Shown here one piece after another: positions 47,128 through 58,330 of a stretch of 64,000 nt of DNA. The translations under genes and the position numbers were made by a program. Position 1 is the stretch's first letter. The number at the start of each line of letters is the position of its first letter. The stretch covers positions 3,286,001-3,350,000 of the forward strand of contig JAXRKN010000039.1 of NCBI GenBank assembly GCA_038502055.1, written 5' to 3'. Source of the DNA: Tanytarsus gracilentus. Taxonomy: Eukaryota; Arthropoda; Insecta; Diptera; Chironomidae. The notes under the pieces are model-generated. The model worked only from the letters and a program-made list of their open reading frames with translations, was not told where the DNA came from and did not search any database.

Positions 47128-50100
47128 AATAAGTGTTTTGAGTCTTACGACGGCATTCAGAAGTAAATAATGTTTCAAAGTGATAATGATTGATGCAAAA
47201 AAAAAAAAGCCTGTTTTAACGTTATTTTTAAAAAAAAATTATAGGCCTTTTTGAGCTGTTCAGTGAGCTTCAATATTTTTTGTTTACTTTTTAATTAAAA
47301 ATTCGGAATTTATGACGGTGCTAAGAAAATAATTAAATGAGGAGTTGAAGTTGCAAGTTAGACATTAGCAGTCACATCGAGTCGAGCCAGGCTATTGAGT
47401 AGTTCATAAACATCACAGTCGAGTAAGTTATCCGTACGTTTTAGTAGTAATTTTTTAAGATTGACTTTGAAATTTTCCAGGCCAGAAATATTCTTGAGTT
47501 TTTCGGGTAAATTATTGTGTAAATTAGCACCATAAATACAAATGTCTCTTTTTAGGAAGGAGCTGTTCCACCGATCAATCCTGAAGTCTCTGGAGTTCCT
47601 CAGATTGTTGTCGTTTGTCGGAAAATCGATATTTGAAGAGATGGACTTCGATTTGATCTTTTGGATTAAGCACACAGTCGAGTATGCAATTATGCCTACG
47701 ACCGGGAGGACATTTATAGCATATCGTGAGTATAGGTCACTAGTTGAATGACGACTAGATAGCTTGTAAGCGTGTTTTAATGCTTGATTCACCTGTAATT
47801 GCTTAAGGAGGTACTTAGGCGCGTGTCCGTAAATTTGAGGCATGTAATGTAGATGAGAGTAGAAATGCGCGTGAAAGATTTTCATGAGGATGTGACTTGG
47901 TACCTTCCATTTTAGTATAGATAAGATGCTCACAACTGGTTTGATTTTTCTTATTAGTTGTGCTACATGATCTTTCATGCTCGCATTTTGATCTATTATT
48001 AATCCCAAGTATCGATGAGAGTGCACTCTTTCTATTTTGACGTTGGCTTTTACCTCGATTTCTTTGAGGTGATAGCGATCTGTCTCAGATTTGCGGGTGA
48101 TAATCATAAATTTAGATTTTGAGGGATTTATACTCATTCCATTAATAGTGTGATATTCTTCTATCATTCGCATGTCGTGCTTGATCGATGAAATAAAATC
48201 ATTTTCCCTTTCCTTGTCAAAATCTTTGAAAATTGCGATGTCGTCCGCATACCGAATGGCTTTACATTCGAGGGGGAGACACTGGAAGTCGTTAAGTTTG
48301 AAATTGAAAATTGTAGATCCTATGTTGGAGCCTTGCCCAATTCCCTTATCAATGTTTTCGAAAGAGCTTACATTATTGCTAATCTTCACCGCCTGCTTCC
48401 TATTCTCAAAATAATTTTTTAGAAGGTCGTTCGCTAAACCTCGGATTCCACATGTGTCCAGCTTGTTTAATAAAACAGAATGATTTACCGAGTCGTAAGC
48501 TTTTTTAACATCTAGAAAGACGATTCCAAAAGCTCGATTATCGTCTAAGGCTTTATTAACGTGATGGAATAATTCGATTAGAGCTAGATCGGTGCCCGAA
48601 CCCTTGCGGAATGCAAACTGTTGGGGATCCTTCACGTTGTGTTTATTAAAGAAACTTTCCAATCGTTGCAGTAGAATAATTTCGATTATTTTGTTCAAGA
48701 TCGGTAACACACTGATTGGACGATAATTATCTTTGTCATGCTTGTTCCCAGATTGCTTGTAAACAGGTGTGATGAGTGCTTTTTTCAGGGTATCGGGATA
48801 GGTGGCAGTAGAAAATATATTGTTAATTATTACTGTCAAAGGAGTCAGGAGATCGATACCTAGTTTCTTAATTGCACTCGCCGCTAAGCCATCATACCCA
48901 CTTGCCTTGTTAGAATTTAAATTTGAGATGGTTCTGGCAACTTCAAATTCATCCGTAAATTCAAGGGCAATGCTCTCGCTGATTTCTCTCATTGTCTTGA
49001 AGCGGTCATAGTCCTTTGTGGTGCTCTTAGGGACGTTGAGGGATTCAGAGACGCTTTTGAAATGTTCACTAAAAATATCAGCGACTTTTTGACAATCATT
49101 GGTAATTGTGTCTCTCTCAATCAATTGGATTCTCTCGTTCTTGGTTTTATTTCCGATTAGTTCGTTGATTGATGTCCAGATTTTGCGTATATCATCATGA
49201 CCAAAAATCTCATTATAATACTCGGTCACTGCATGTTCAGTTGCGATCTCTAACTTTGTGTTTATTAGGACTATTTTTGATGAGAGTTTATTTGTTGGTA
49301 GGTTTCGATTTCGGAGTTTCCTGATTTTATTAAGAACATTTTCCTTCCATTTTAGAATTCCCAAGATTTCACAATTATAGTACGGGGCGATGGTTGTGTG
49401 CTTACTTAATTTAAAGATTTTCGTTCTCGTCGCTCCTTCGAGGGCGTTCTTTATTTTCCTTGACAGGTACTTAATTTGCTCATTGGGGTGATTTTTTTCT
49501 CTCAGCGTTTCGATGTCAACCTTAAAGTTTTTGCATGCCAGGTCGTAATCGATGAATTTTTGGGTGACAGTTTTTCGTGGCTCTATTTGAACAATTTTTT
49601 TTATAAATGTGGCAATCATGTTGTGGTCCGAGTTTGAGTTGACGATCGTGTTAACGCTTATTAGTGGAATGCTTAATTTACATATTAGGTGATCAATGTT
49701 TGAATTTGATGCTGGCCGAGTTATGTTATTGTTGATTATTGTAGCGCAATAATTTTCTAAAACTTCAAGATACTTAATAGATTCTTTGGTGGTTCTAATT
49801 ATGTCAATGTTCATATCGCCCGCTATTAAAGTCTTTGATTCGCAATCCAGTTCGCTCTCAAGGTCAATTAAAAAACTTTTAATGTCACTTCCGGGTGGTC
49901 GATAATAAGTGACAAGTTTTATCCATTCTTCATTGATTAAAACATCCAATACGATTTTTTGGTAGCAACCGTTGAAGGAGTCTTTATATTTGTAAGTCAA
50001 GTTGTCTCTAATGTAGATGCTTACACCTCCTCCTTTCTGATTCTCTCGCATAACTTTTTCATGTTTATATCCTTTCAATGCGTGAGGATCCAATTTAGAA

Positions 50101-50540
50101 GAGTGAATATTGAACCAGCTTTCAAGTATTATAATAATGTCGAACCCGGTTTGAAATTGACTTAATAGGCTTTTGAACTGAGCGAATTTATTGAAATTTC
50201 TTAGACTACGTGCATTCCATAGGATGATCGAGTAATTATTATCGTTTTCTTTATATTTTGTTGCGAAATGATTAAAATTACTAAAATTAAAATTTAAAAA
50301 AATTTCTTCTTCTTCTTCTTCTAGCTTGTTTTCGATGTGACTGGCTGGGTGTCATTTATCAGGAGTGGCTGTCTGATTTCCTGTCATCATTGGAGACTGC
50401 ATTGTGAAGACTGGAGTTTTCGGGGTGCTATGTACTTGTGTCCTCTTTGGCGGCGATTTTTTTGGAATAATCGTGGTATTCGTGGCGGCATCTTCTTCAT
50501 CAGTGTCAAGATCGTTTGTCTCATCTTTTTCGTGTTCGAC
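47128..50540 (-). mobile_element. Non-LTR retrotransposon inserted in receptor 8
   Basis: 3413-base LINE-type element, transcribed from the minus strand, with apurinic-type endonuclease and reverse transcriptase and no RNase H domain seen. It is bounded by an 11-base direct repeat, ATTGTTTGAAT, at 47117-47127 and 50541-50551, the expected target-site duplication. The 3' untranslated part is about 230 bases and ends without a poly-A tail (CACTTATT next to the repeat). At the 5' end only about 63 codons of an acidic, then basic upstream frame remain (50540-50352), so the copy is probably 5'-truncated inside ORF1. The open main frame means the insertion is recent. The clade (CR1/jockey-like) is a guess from the RT sequence. 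Confidence 0.9.
47358..50351 (-). CDS. Retrotransposon ORF2: endonuclease and reverse transcriptase
   Basis: Frame open for 997 codons. The endonuclease starts near 50205 (YSIILWNARSLRNF) and contains YRPPGSD, IAGDMNIDI and the catalytic SDHNM. The reverse transcriptase has ITPVYKQSG, NYRPISVLPI, FAFRKGSGTDLAL, FLDVKKAYDSVNH, GIGQGSNIG and the catalytic YADD at 48251-48240. The C-terminal part has no recognised domain. The first ATG in frame (50093) lies inside the endonuclease, after WNARSL and ESWF, so it cannot be the natural start of a full enzyme. Upstream the frame runs back to a TGA at 50354-50352, in the same frame as the ORF1 remnant. ORF2 may be made by stop readthrough, by reinitiation or from a non-ATG codon. 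Confidence 0.9.
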   Translation of the reverse strand, partial: HPASHIENKLEEEEEEIFLNFNFSNFNHFATKYKENDNNYSIILWNARSLRNFNKFAQFKSLLSQFQTGFDIIIILESWFNIHSSKLDPHALKGYKHEKVMRENQKGGGVSIYIRDNLTYKYKDSFNGCYQKIVLDVLINEEWIKLVTYYRPPGSDIKSFLIDLESELDCESKTLIAGDMNIDIIRTTKESIKYLEVLENYCATIINNNITRPASNSNIDHLICKLSIPLISVNTIVNSNSDHNMIATFIKKIVQIEPRKTVTQKFIDYDLACKNFKVDIETLREKNHPNEQIKYLSRKIKNALEGATRTKIFKLSKHTTIAPYYNCEILGILKWKENVLNKIRKLRNRNLPTNKLSSKIVLINTKLEIATEHAVTEYYNEIFGHDDIRKIWTSINELIGNKTKNERIQLIERDTITNDCQKVADIFSEHFKSVSESLNVPKSTTKDYDRFKTMREISESIALEFTDEFEVARTISNLNSNKASGYDGLAASAIKKLGIDLLTPLTVIINNIFSTATYPDTLKKALITPVYKQSGNKHDKDNYRPISVLPILNKIIEIILLQRLESFFNKHNVKDPQQFAFRKGSGTDLALIELFHHVNKALDDNRAFGIVFLDVKKAYDSVNHSVLLNKLDTCGIRGLANDLLKNYFENRKQAVKISNNVSSFENIDKGIGQGSNIGSTIFNFKLNDFQCLPLECKAIRYADDIAIFKDFDKERENDFISSIKHDMRMIEEYHTINGMSINPSKSKFMIITRKSETDRYHLKEIEVKANVKIERVHSHRYLGLIIDQNASMKDHVAQLIRKIKPVVSILSILKWKVPSHILMKIFHAHFYSHLHYMPQIYGHAPKYLLKQLQVNQALKHAYKLSSRHSTSDLYSRYAINVLPVVGIIAYSTVCLIQKIKSKSISSNIDFPTNDNNLRNSRDFRIDRWNSSFLKRDICIYGANLHNNLPEKLKNISGLENFKVNLKKLLLKRTDNLLDCDVYELLNSLARLDVTANV

Positions 50541-50645
50541 ATTGTTTGAATGCAATTGATCCATTTTTATATGCACTTAATCTGCCCGACTTTCAAATAT
50601 CACTCAAGAAACTTTTTCGAAGACACGATTTTGAGAGATTGTAAA
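50541..50645 (+). pseudogene. GPCR 8, stranded helix 7 and C-tail
   Basis: Right part of the interrupted receptor. After the 11-base duplication the plus strand reads NAIDPFLYALNLPDFQIS, then KKLFRRHDFERL and a stop, which matches helix 7 and helix 8 of receptors 3-5 (INPFLYALNLNDFK). The NPxxY Asn is Asp here. Reading across the insertion without the element gives SLRDCLNAIDPF, similar to the helix 7 entrance of neighbouring receptors. This supports the position of the target site inside the helix 7 coding sequence. Confidence 0.85.
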
Positions 50646-51444
50646 GATAAATTACTGTTAGAAAAAAATTTAATTTGAGTCTAAAATAAAAATTAAATAA
50701 GTTAGAATTCAAAAAAATTAAATTATACCTAATTTTTTTAAAAAATGTGTTTCAATTCGTCGGTACAGTAAGTAAGAAATATTTTTTTGCGTGCCCTTGA
50801 CAGCAATAGGATAAATTTATTCCAAGAAGCTTCCGAAAGATTTCAAAAAATAATATTTTGAAAATATGCTTCATATAAATTTTCATCTGCTCGTTAAAGA
50901 AAGAACAAAGCCTCTGCTTATAAAGGGTCGGTCGTGTTACTAATTAACTTTTTTAAAAAGTTCTGAGAAATATAATGTTTACAGCAAGATCCACAACATA
51001 AACAAACAAAAATGATGATGAAAAATTGTTAAAATGTATCAAAAATAAATTATTTCTTTTATAAAAAATTTTAATGTTTAACCTTAAAAAATTTAAAAAT
51101 TGCAACACTTGAATAATTAATCAAATTCCTCAAGAAACTTATTGATGACTTCATTTACTTTACTTATTTCCAAAATGTGTTTTTATGATGTTGATGCGAG
51201 AGAGAGAGTAAATTGTGTACAGCGACCGATATTTACCCGAAGCGAAAATTTTACTCGAGACGCTTCGGAAGCTCGCGGAGAAAAGCGAGAGAATTTTATT
51301 CTCTGTTATCATTTCAGTTTTATTTTAACTCTTGCCGATATCGGTTCGGAAGCATAAAAAATGTTGGACCGAGAGTTGTGAAAGAATTATGTTGTGAAAG
51401 GTATTTTTAATTAAAATCGTGTTACAATTTTTTTTCGTCTCAAT
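50646..51444. other. Non-coding, receptor 8 to miniature transposon
   Basis: About 0.8 kb of AT-rich DNA. Short frames at 51142-51410 are A/T-biased, without domains, and overlap each other in different frames. Nothing else supported. Confidence 0.5.
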
Positions 51445-51916
51445 TACCCTGTTTTTTGGTTATAAGGTGCTACTGCTTACTAAGGTGCCACCTTAGTAAA
51501 TTTTTTTGAGACCTAAAACTTTTATGTTATCTCTTCTAAGGTACCTTCTTTACTAAGGTGCCACCTTAGTAAAAAGTTGTTTTGATTAAATTTCTCCAAA
51601 AAAAAATATTTTTAAAATTGTAAAATTTTAAGTTAAATCTTCAATTTAAATGTCTAGTTCAAAGAGAAACACATTTACGCTTCAGTTTAAGCTAGATGCC
51701 GTCAACTACGCTGAAAATTCATCTCAATCTAGAGCTGCAGAGCATTTCAAAGTGCATCGAAATGAATATGATGAAGAATAAAAATAAAATTTTTATTTCG
51801 CTTTACTAAGGTGCTACTTTTTACTAAGGTTCATTTTTTTACTAAGGTGCATGAGCCGAAAATAAAACACTTTTAAAACTTACTAAGGTGGCACCTTATA
51901 ACCAAAAAACAGGGTA
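51445..51916 (+). mobile_element. Pogo-like miniature DNA transposon
   Basis: 472 bases with perfect terminal inverted repeats of about 26 bases beginning TACCCTGTTTTTTGGTTATA. The outermost TA is probably the duplicated TA target, as in Tc1/mariner/pogo elements. Inside are repeated ACTAAGGTG motifs, two of them in 23-base palindromes at 51477-51499 and 51550-51572, and single copies near 51803, 51821, 51838 and 51878. A 43-codon frame at 51650-51781 encodes KRNTFTLQFKLDAVNYAENS with AAEHFKVH, resembling the N-terminal helix-turn-helix of pogo-type transposases. The catalytic part is missing, so the copy is non-autonomous. Confidence 0.85.
51650..51781 (+). pseudogene. Transposase N-terminal HTH remnant
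   Basis: A 43-codon frame inside the miniature element. FKLDAVNYAEN, then SRAAEHFKVH, follows the pattern of the psq/Brinker-type helix-turn-helix that opens pogo-family transposases. It then runs into a stop after RNEYDEE, with no DDE catalytic region downstream. It may be a simple internal-deletion relic, or a short DNA-binding peptide able to recognise the element's own repeats. Confidence 0.65.
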
Positions 51917-54900
51917 CTCATTTTATTATTGACATGCCGATCCTATTCTAACTACCTTCATATATCACGATGAAAGACTCGCGGCTGTCGATTAGCTAAT
52001 TAATCAATTTTTAATTCAACTCACATGCAATTCCTGTCATAACAATTCAAATAATTTACTCGCATGAATATTTTTTATGCCGTCACAGGTGTGGACACTC
52101 GAGTGAACTGTTGAAAAATTAAAAAAGATAAGATAAAAGCTGCCGAGTTTTTAAAAAAATATTTTAGTGTCAAAACCTGATTAAAATTTCATGAAATTAT
52201 AAAAAGGAAGTGATGACATATGAAGAAAAATGTGTAACATATTTTTTATGTACTCAGGCTTGCTCCTGTCATGCACTCATTCTCATCGTGTTCTACCACA
52301 ATCATCGATGTAAAGCGACGTGTTCAGTCTTCAATGAACATAAAAGTGAGCAAGTGATAAGACAAAAAATTTAGTCGAGAGAAAATAACTTGGTAAAGTT
52401 CAAAAGTGTGGCAAAATTCAAAAATATCTTTCAGATTGAATTTCATTTTAATCGTGTGGGAGGGCGATGAGATTCTGCTCAATCCTGATAAAGTGGGAGA
52501 ATTATTTTTGTCGTCAATTAAAATCTTTTAATATTAAAAAATTTGTGAATTTTTCATCCTTTTTTTCTTAAAAAAAGCTTACTGATTGCAAAAATTCCCA
52601 ACACGTTGTGTTTACTTCACTTTTTGTGTACACAGTAACCCATGGTGAGAGTAGAAAAAAATTCTAATAAACTTTTACTCCCTTATCTTCCCGAATCAGA
52701 TTATTAACACATTTTTTGTGTTCATCGCACGCAAACAATTGATAAAAATGATTCACTCGAATGGGAAGCCAAAACTAATAAAAGAGAGATATCAAATCGA
52801 TGCAAATTGTTTTTGCATGTAATCACTTTTAGACATCGTGGTGGCGTTAGAGCGAATACAAGAAAAAGAAAGAATTAATGGTGTGTAAAGTGAGATATTG
52901 AAAAGCTTTTGCAAAAGAGTTTTCTTAAAATAAAGTTTTAACCCCTGAACGTTTTTTCATCTTGATAAAAGGGAAAGAAGGTGAAGTAAATTTATTTAAA
53001 TGTCAACGAAAATGATGCTAATTATCCTTGTACTTGCACAATTTATCACAATTCACCGTAAACACGTTGCAGTATACGTACGGAAGATAAATCGACAGAA
53101 ACGTGAGCTAAAAGGATGAAAATGACATTCACAGTTTTCCCTTCCCACGGGTGCGTACAGTTTCGCAATCTGATCTTTGAAACATTTTACTCTCATGTGT
53201 GCTCGTTGTTTGCGGGTCAAAAATGTTTCATGAGATTTCATGCTTGGGATTGAGAGTGATAAAAATTCTCGTTTTCACTCAATTTTTCATGCAATATGAG
53301 AAGTTAATACGAAGAAAATGTGTCGTCTTATGAAAGTCTAAATCCAACTTGATACACTCCTTTTTCCATATTACACAAAAGTAACTTTACGAGCACGACC
53401 TTCAATCTAAACGTGCTCTCAGCAAAACATAATTCTCTCTTAACCGCTGGAATTAGACTGCACTTTTTTCCGGTGTAAAAATAACATTTTTTATTACATT
53501 GCTCTTTTCCTTAGAGAGAGTGGATAGTCGTGACCTGTTGCACGTTTGTTTTAGTACATAGCTCTTTGATCCTGACAATGAAAGTGGTTGTAATATAGAG
53601 ATAGTGTCAAGTGCATGGTGAAAAGGTCATAAAACAGAAAGGGATGGACATTTAGTATTTATTCAAAAAAAATTAAGATTTTAATTTAAATCTAAATGTT
53701 TTAATTTTCTGTCAACATTAAATTTTTTATCAATTTTATTAATTATTTATGAGATTAATTAAAAATTTTCTTTGCTCATTTTTAAATTAAACATCAAACA
53801 TAAAAGAAATTTCCAAGAATTAAAGCAAAAATATTTTCCTTAATTAACACATCAAAATTTTAAGCAGCTTGTGTTTATTTTTGGTATCATATTATGTGGG
53901 TGAATTAGGGTGTAAAAACAAAATAAGAACCCCACAAAAATCCTCATTTAAACCTGTGAAATGATATAAATTTTCTCAGTATCATTAAAGAGAAATTAAA
54001 TTTTCGCAATTTTAAATGTTTTCAACTCGAAATGTAATAAATTTTAATATACGGTAATATACATAATCTTAAGTGTAGTATGTTGTCCGGTTAAATGCCC
54101 TTGAGGATTATTTTGCTCGATTTTAGTTGCGATTAAAGAAAAAATATAAAAATCACACTCCACGTCTTATATTTTCCACACTTAAGATTTTTTATGCTCA
54201 ATCTTTAAATGCGAAATATGTTTTGGAAAACAACTTCAAGTTCATCAAAGTGTTAAAAAATTCATATATTTTTGTCATAAATTTTTAACTTTCGTTTACG
54301 ACTTGTTTCACTCCTAAATCATAATCGTGGCAAATTTTATTCTCTCCTCAGATTAAATCTAATCAAAATATTTCATTTTCAATTTACTCAATTAGATTTT
54401 CATACTTACACGTTCATGAATAGAAAGTGTCATCGTACACATTCGCGAAGATGATACTAAAATTGTCACTTCCTTTTCTTTTTTGTCTATGAACCACAAA
54501 AAAAATTGTAGTTCACGAACTGAGTCACGAGAATTCTATTGTGACGTAATTTTATATCTTTTTGATTGTGGTCAGTAAACGCTACGTATGTACTTAGTAT
54601 CTAGTTTAGTTCCTGGAAAATATAGTTATGGAAAATTAATGTCCACAATTGTGTCCGAATAAGAAGTAGAAGCTAATTAATAGCAATAAATCTTAATAAT
54701 GAGAAGTAAGCAGTTGGAGATGACAGCTGAAAAAATTTATTATACAATCAAATATTTTGAGAAATTTTGAGGGTTAGACGAAAAATTTAGGAACTTTATA
54801 AAAAATATTTTATTACCTAAAAAAGTTTAAAATTTTGGTCAAGTTAGATAAAATTGGCAACTTCATCTTGATTTTTAAAATCTCAAATATTTTTTGAACC

Positions 54901-55284
54901 TTTTCTCGAGCACATTTTGTTCATTACATGAAATGCCTTCACTCTTTCCATCATCATCATCATCGCTGATAAAATGCCCAATAATTTTTTTCTCTGACAT
55001 AATTTGTGATGAATTTTTTATTCTTTTCTTTCTCTCCTGTGCAATCAGTGGAAAAAAATGTGAGGAGTTAAATGACAATTGACTAAATTCGCATACAGAA
55101 CAAAAAATAATTTCGAGCTCAGAAAAAAAGAGTAAGAAGAAGAAATCGTTTATGAAAATGAGCAATCGTGAGCTCAGCAATTGTGAATATGAAAAGAATT
55201 TGGCATTTACGTGATTGAAGTGTGAGGAAAGAATTTATATGATAAAAAGTGCAGTGATATTAAAAAATAAATTATAAATATTCA
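51917..55284. other. Non-coding region upstream of AdoR
   Basis: 3.4 kb with no supported gene. It is AT-rich with many short frames, none with a domain or phase-compatible splice sites. It should contain the promoter and any enhancers of the AdoR orthologue, whose 5' untranslated region would lie in the last few hundred bases. I could not identify a specific core promoter. Confidence 0.5.
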
Positions 55285-57877
55285 ATGTTGGAAATTGAAA
55301 GCAATTTCACCGCTTGGACTGAGGAGAATTTTTTGGAATTCTCATCGCTGGATGACTTGAACTCGTCGCTCCACAATTTAACAGACATTCAACAGGATGC
55401 GGTCCACAACATGACTCCAAACATTCCTTACACGGTCATGGAAATTCTCGTTTCGATTGTCGCTGTCATTGGCAATGGGCTTGTGATTATTGTTTTTTAT
55501 CGCGAGCGAAGACTTCGAAGACGAACAAATTACTACATAATCTCATTGGCACTGGCTGACTTTCTTGTCGGTTTAATTGGCGTCCCATTTGCAATTCTTG
55601 TGAGTAAGCTGAAAACTAATTTGATGTTATGATATCATTATGAAAGCAAGGAGAGACATTTAAAATTTCAGAAAAAATATTTAATTTTTATTAAACAAGG
55701 AATTTAAAAAAATTCAAAAATTCCATCCCTTGTCGACTTGAATATTCACAAATTGACATCGTTGAATGAATTTTATTTCTCACATTAAATCTTTTCTTTT
55801 TATTTTCTCGTTTATTTCTTCGAAAAAATTAGGCTTCAATTGGCTTACCAAGAAATTTACACGCATGCCTATTTACAATTTCCTTATTAGTCGTCCTCTG
55901 TACAATCTCAATATTTTGTCTCGTAGCAGTTTCTATTGATCGTTACTGGGTAATTAAATAATCTAACGCATATTTTTTGTGTGTAGACAAATTTTATGGC
56001 TCTAATTAATTATCCTCATGTAGGCAATATTGCATCCATTAGCTTACTCACGGAATGTCAGAACAAAAACAGCAATAGGTCAGTAACATTTAATCATTTT
56101 CATCAGTCTTGGGTGCTCGCATCTAAGCAAAAAAGTTTCATTGAATTATAATTGAAATTGGCTTTGAATCATGATGGTGATGAAAATCTTCAGATTAGAT
56201 TTGTGGTCACATAAAGCTAATCAATAGATGAAAAAAGAAACGAAAACTTTTACTTTTACCGAGCACGTTAGACGTGATGAACTTAAAAAAACTCATCAAG
56301 GAGGAAAGAGGAAGGACAAAAAGTTTATTTTTGTTGTGAGCACAAGTCGGAAGCGTCTGGCAGGTTGTTAAGAAATATCATGAAATAAAATAAAGATAAA
56401 AATTCTTTTAGATTAAATTTTTATCATTAAAAAATTAGACAATGTTTAAGCTCTTTAAAGAATGACAACCTTTATCAGCTCTAAAGACCCTCATCTAAAA
56501 CTTAACTAACATCTTAAATCTTTTTTCTATTTTTAAATCAATTTCTTGAGTAACACAGGCATAATTAGTATTTGTTGGATTACCGGATCAATAATTGGCT
56601 TCTTACCACTTTTTGGATGGCACAATGATTCCGGAAGAGATGAATGTTACTTCACAGATAAAATGGATTATAATTATCTTGTGTTCCTCTACTTTGTAAC
56701 TATTATAACACCGAGTATTATTCTGGCAGTCTTTTATGGTCTCATCTATCGAGTAATTCTCAGACAGGTATGACAGTAATTTTTAAAAATAATTAAGGTT
56801 GAGGATTCTAAAATGAATGAAGCTTTCACATTTATAAAACTTTTATAAATTTTTAAAAATAGTTTTCTAACCCTTGAAAAAATTCTGATAACATTCTTAT
56901 TTTTACTTAATTTTCAAGGTTAATAAAACGACATCGTCGTCGATTCGAGTGATATCAACACAAAATAGCAGAACCAGCACCCTTACTCACACCCTAACGT
57001 CAAATCCCCACAGTGAAACTCAGATGCTTCGTCTTTTGAATTCCGCTGCACAGCGTGAAGTTAAAGCGACACAAAATTTATCAATCATTGTGGTTTTCTT
57101 CATCATTTGTTGGATTGTAAGTCGAATGATAAAATCAGAAAATTGGAAATTTGTTGACGGGGTGAAAATGATTTATAGGATTTACGGATTTGTGAGAGTG
57201 ATGTGTAGATAAATTTTTGGGACAAATTTAGCTAGCAAAAAAAATATTTAAAATTAAAATTAGCTCAAAATTTTCTGAATCATCTCACTTTTGTTTATTT
57301 CCAGCCACTCTACACGATAAATTGTGTGAATGCCTTCTGTCATGACTGCATGCTGAATGAGACAGTTTTGTATTTCGCTATAATTCTCTCGCATTTCAAT
57401 TCAGCTGTCAATCCTCTTCTTTATGCGTATCATTTGAAAGATTTTCGAGGAGCATTGAGCCGGCTCTTTCACTGTACTAGTCAACCCGATTCATTTTATC
57501 GTCCATCGGTAATAAGTCAACAGCAGCAGCGAATTAATGAACACTATTTGAGTACCCGAAGGAATTTTGAGCCTCGAATCTACATTGACTCACCCATCTA
57601 TCGACGAACGCAACAAATACCGAAAAATGGAATTGATGAGCCGAAAAAATCAAATGACAATGATTCGGGCTTAAATATTTCAACTTCCGATTTACGCTTT
57701 GGAAATGGAAATGAAAAAAACTCGTCGAGTGTTTTGCGAGACTCGATAACGCACAACGAGAACATCTTCATCATAAGTGATAGCGAAATAGAAATGGGAA
57801 TCACATATGAGCAACAAAACAGCTCGCTTTATGCCATTGTTAAAAGAAATCGTGATAAATGTGAAGATTCAATATAA
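55285..57877 (+). CDS. AdoR: Adenosine receptor (AdoR orthologue)
   Basis: G-protein-coupled receptor for extracellular adenosine, 488 residues. Exons 55285-55599, 55833-55949, 56024-56078, 56559-56767, 56919-57116 and 57305-57877 are all in phase. It matches fly AdoR closely: VIGNGLVIIVFYRERRLRRR in helix 1 and loop 1, ADFLVGLIGVPFAIL in helix 2, IDRYWAILHPLAYSRNVRT after helix 3, and GFLPLFGWHND in helix 4/loop 2. Helix 6 is CWIP with Trp 297 and ligand-site Asn 304. Helix 7 is LSHFNSAVNPLLY with the ribose-binding Ser 327-His 328 and the NPxxY motif at 334-338. The N-terminus has NFT, NLT and NMT glycosylation sites. The long C-tail is Ser-rich with scattered acidic residues. It is the only cluster member with long introns and a long tail, so it is the probable founder of the array. 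Confidence 0.95.
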
Positions 57878-58330
57878 ATTTTTAAAAAAATCAAAAGACA
57901 AGGGGTGGAAATGATTTGTAAAATATTTCACTTCTTGATAAAAGTTTCAAACTTTAAATTGTTGTAATTTATTTTTGATTAATGTTGCTAAGCTTGAAGA
58001 ACTTTGAACTTTTTCCTTCCCTACTGATGCAAAACTTTTAAAAAATTCTCACAAATTTTGTCAAACGTAGAAAATTCTTGCTGTAAAATAAAAAGGATGA
58101 GATTTTAAATTATAAAAATATTTTAATTCGAAGTTACAAGTTGCAAATTTTATCTTTGGTCTAGTAATTTTAAAAATGTAGACCAAAAATATGTTTTATT
58201 TTTTTTAGTGAATGAATCATGTTTACTCCAAATTTCACCATTTTTCATGACTTTAAAAATGCCATTTTTGTTCATTTAGTTTTAAGTTTAATATTGACGG
58301 ACTTAGACAGCGTTTCTTGCATTGAATACA
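57878..58330 (+). other. Intergenic, AdoR to receptor 9
   Basis: 453 bases of AT-rich spacer holding the AdoR 3' untranslated region and the promoter of the next receptor. The frame at 58219 is short and overlaps the first exon of receptor 9 in a different reading frame, so it is not a gene. Confidence 0.5.

Noticed and set aside
50541..50576. ATG start for the retrotransposon upstream frame inside the receptor sequence
   Set aside because: This part belongs to the receptor target DNA beyond the 11-base duplication, so it cannot be the element's own start codon.
51142..51410. Two overlapping frames of 65-71 codons
   Set aside because: Same stretch read in two frames, no domain and no splice or promoter evidence.
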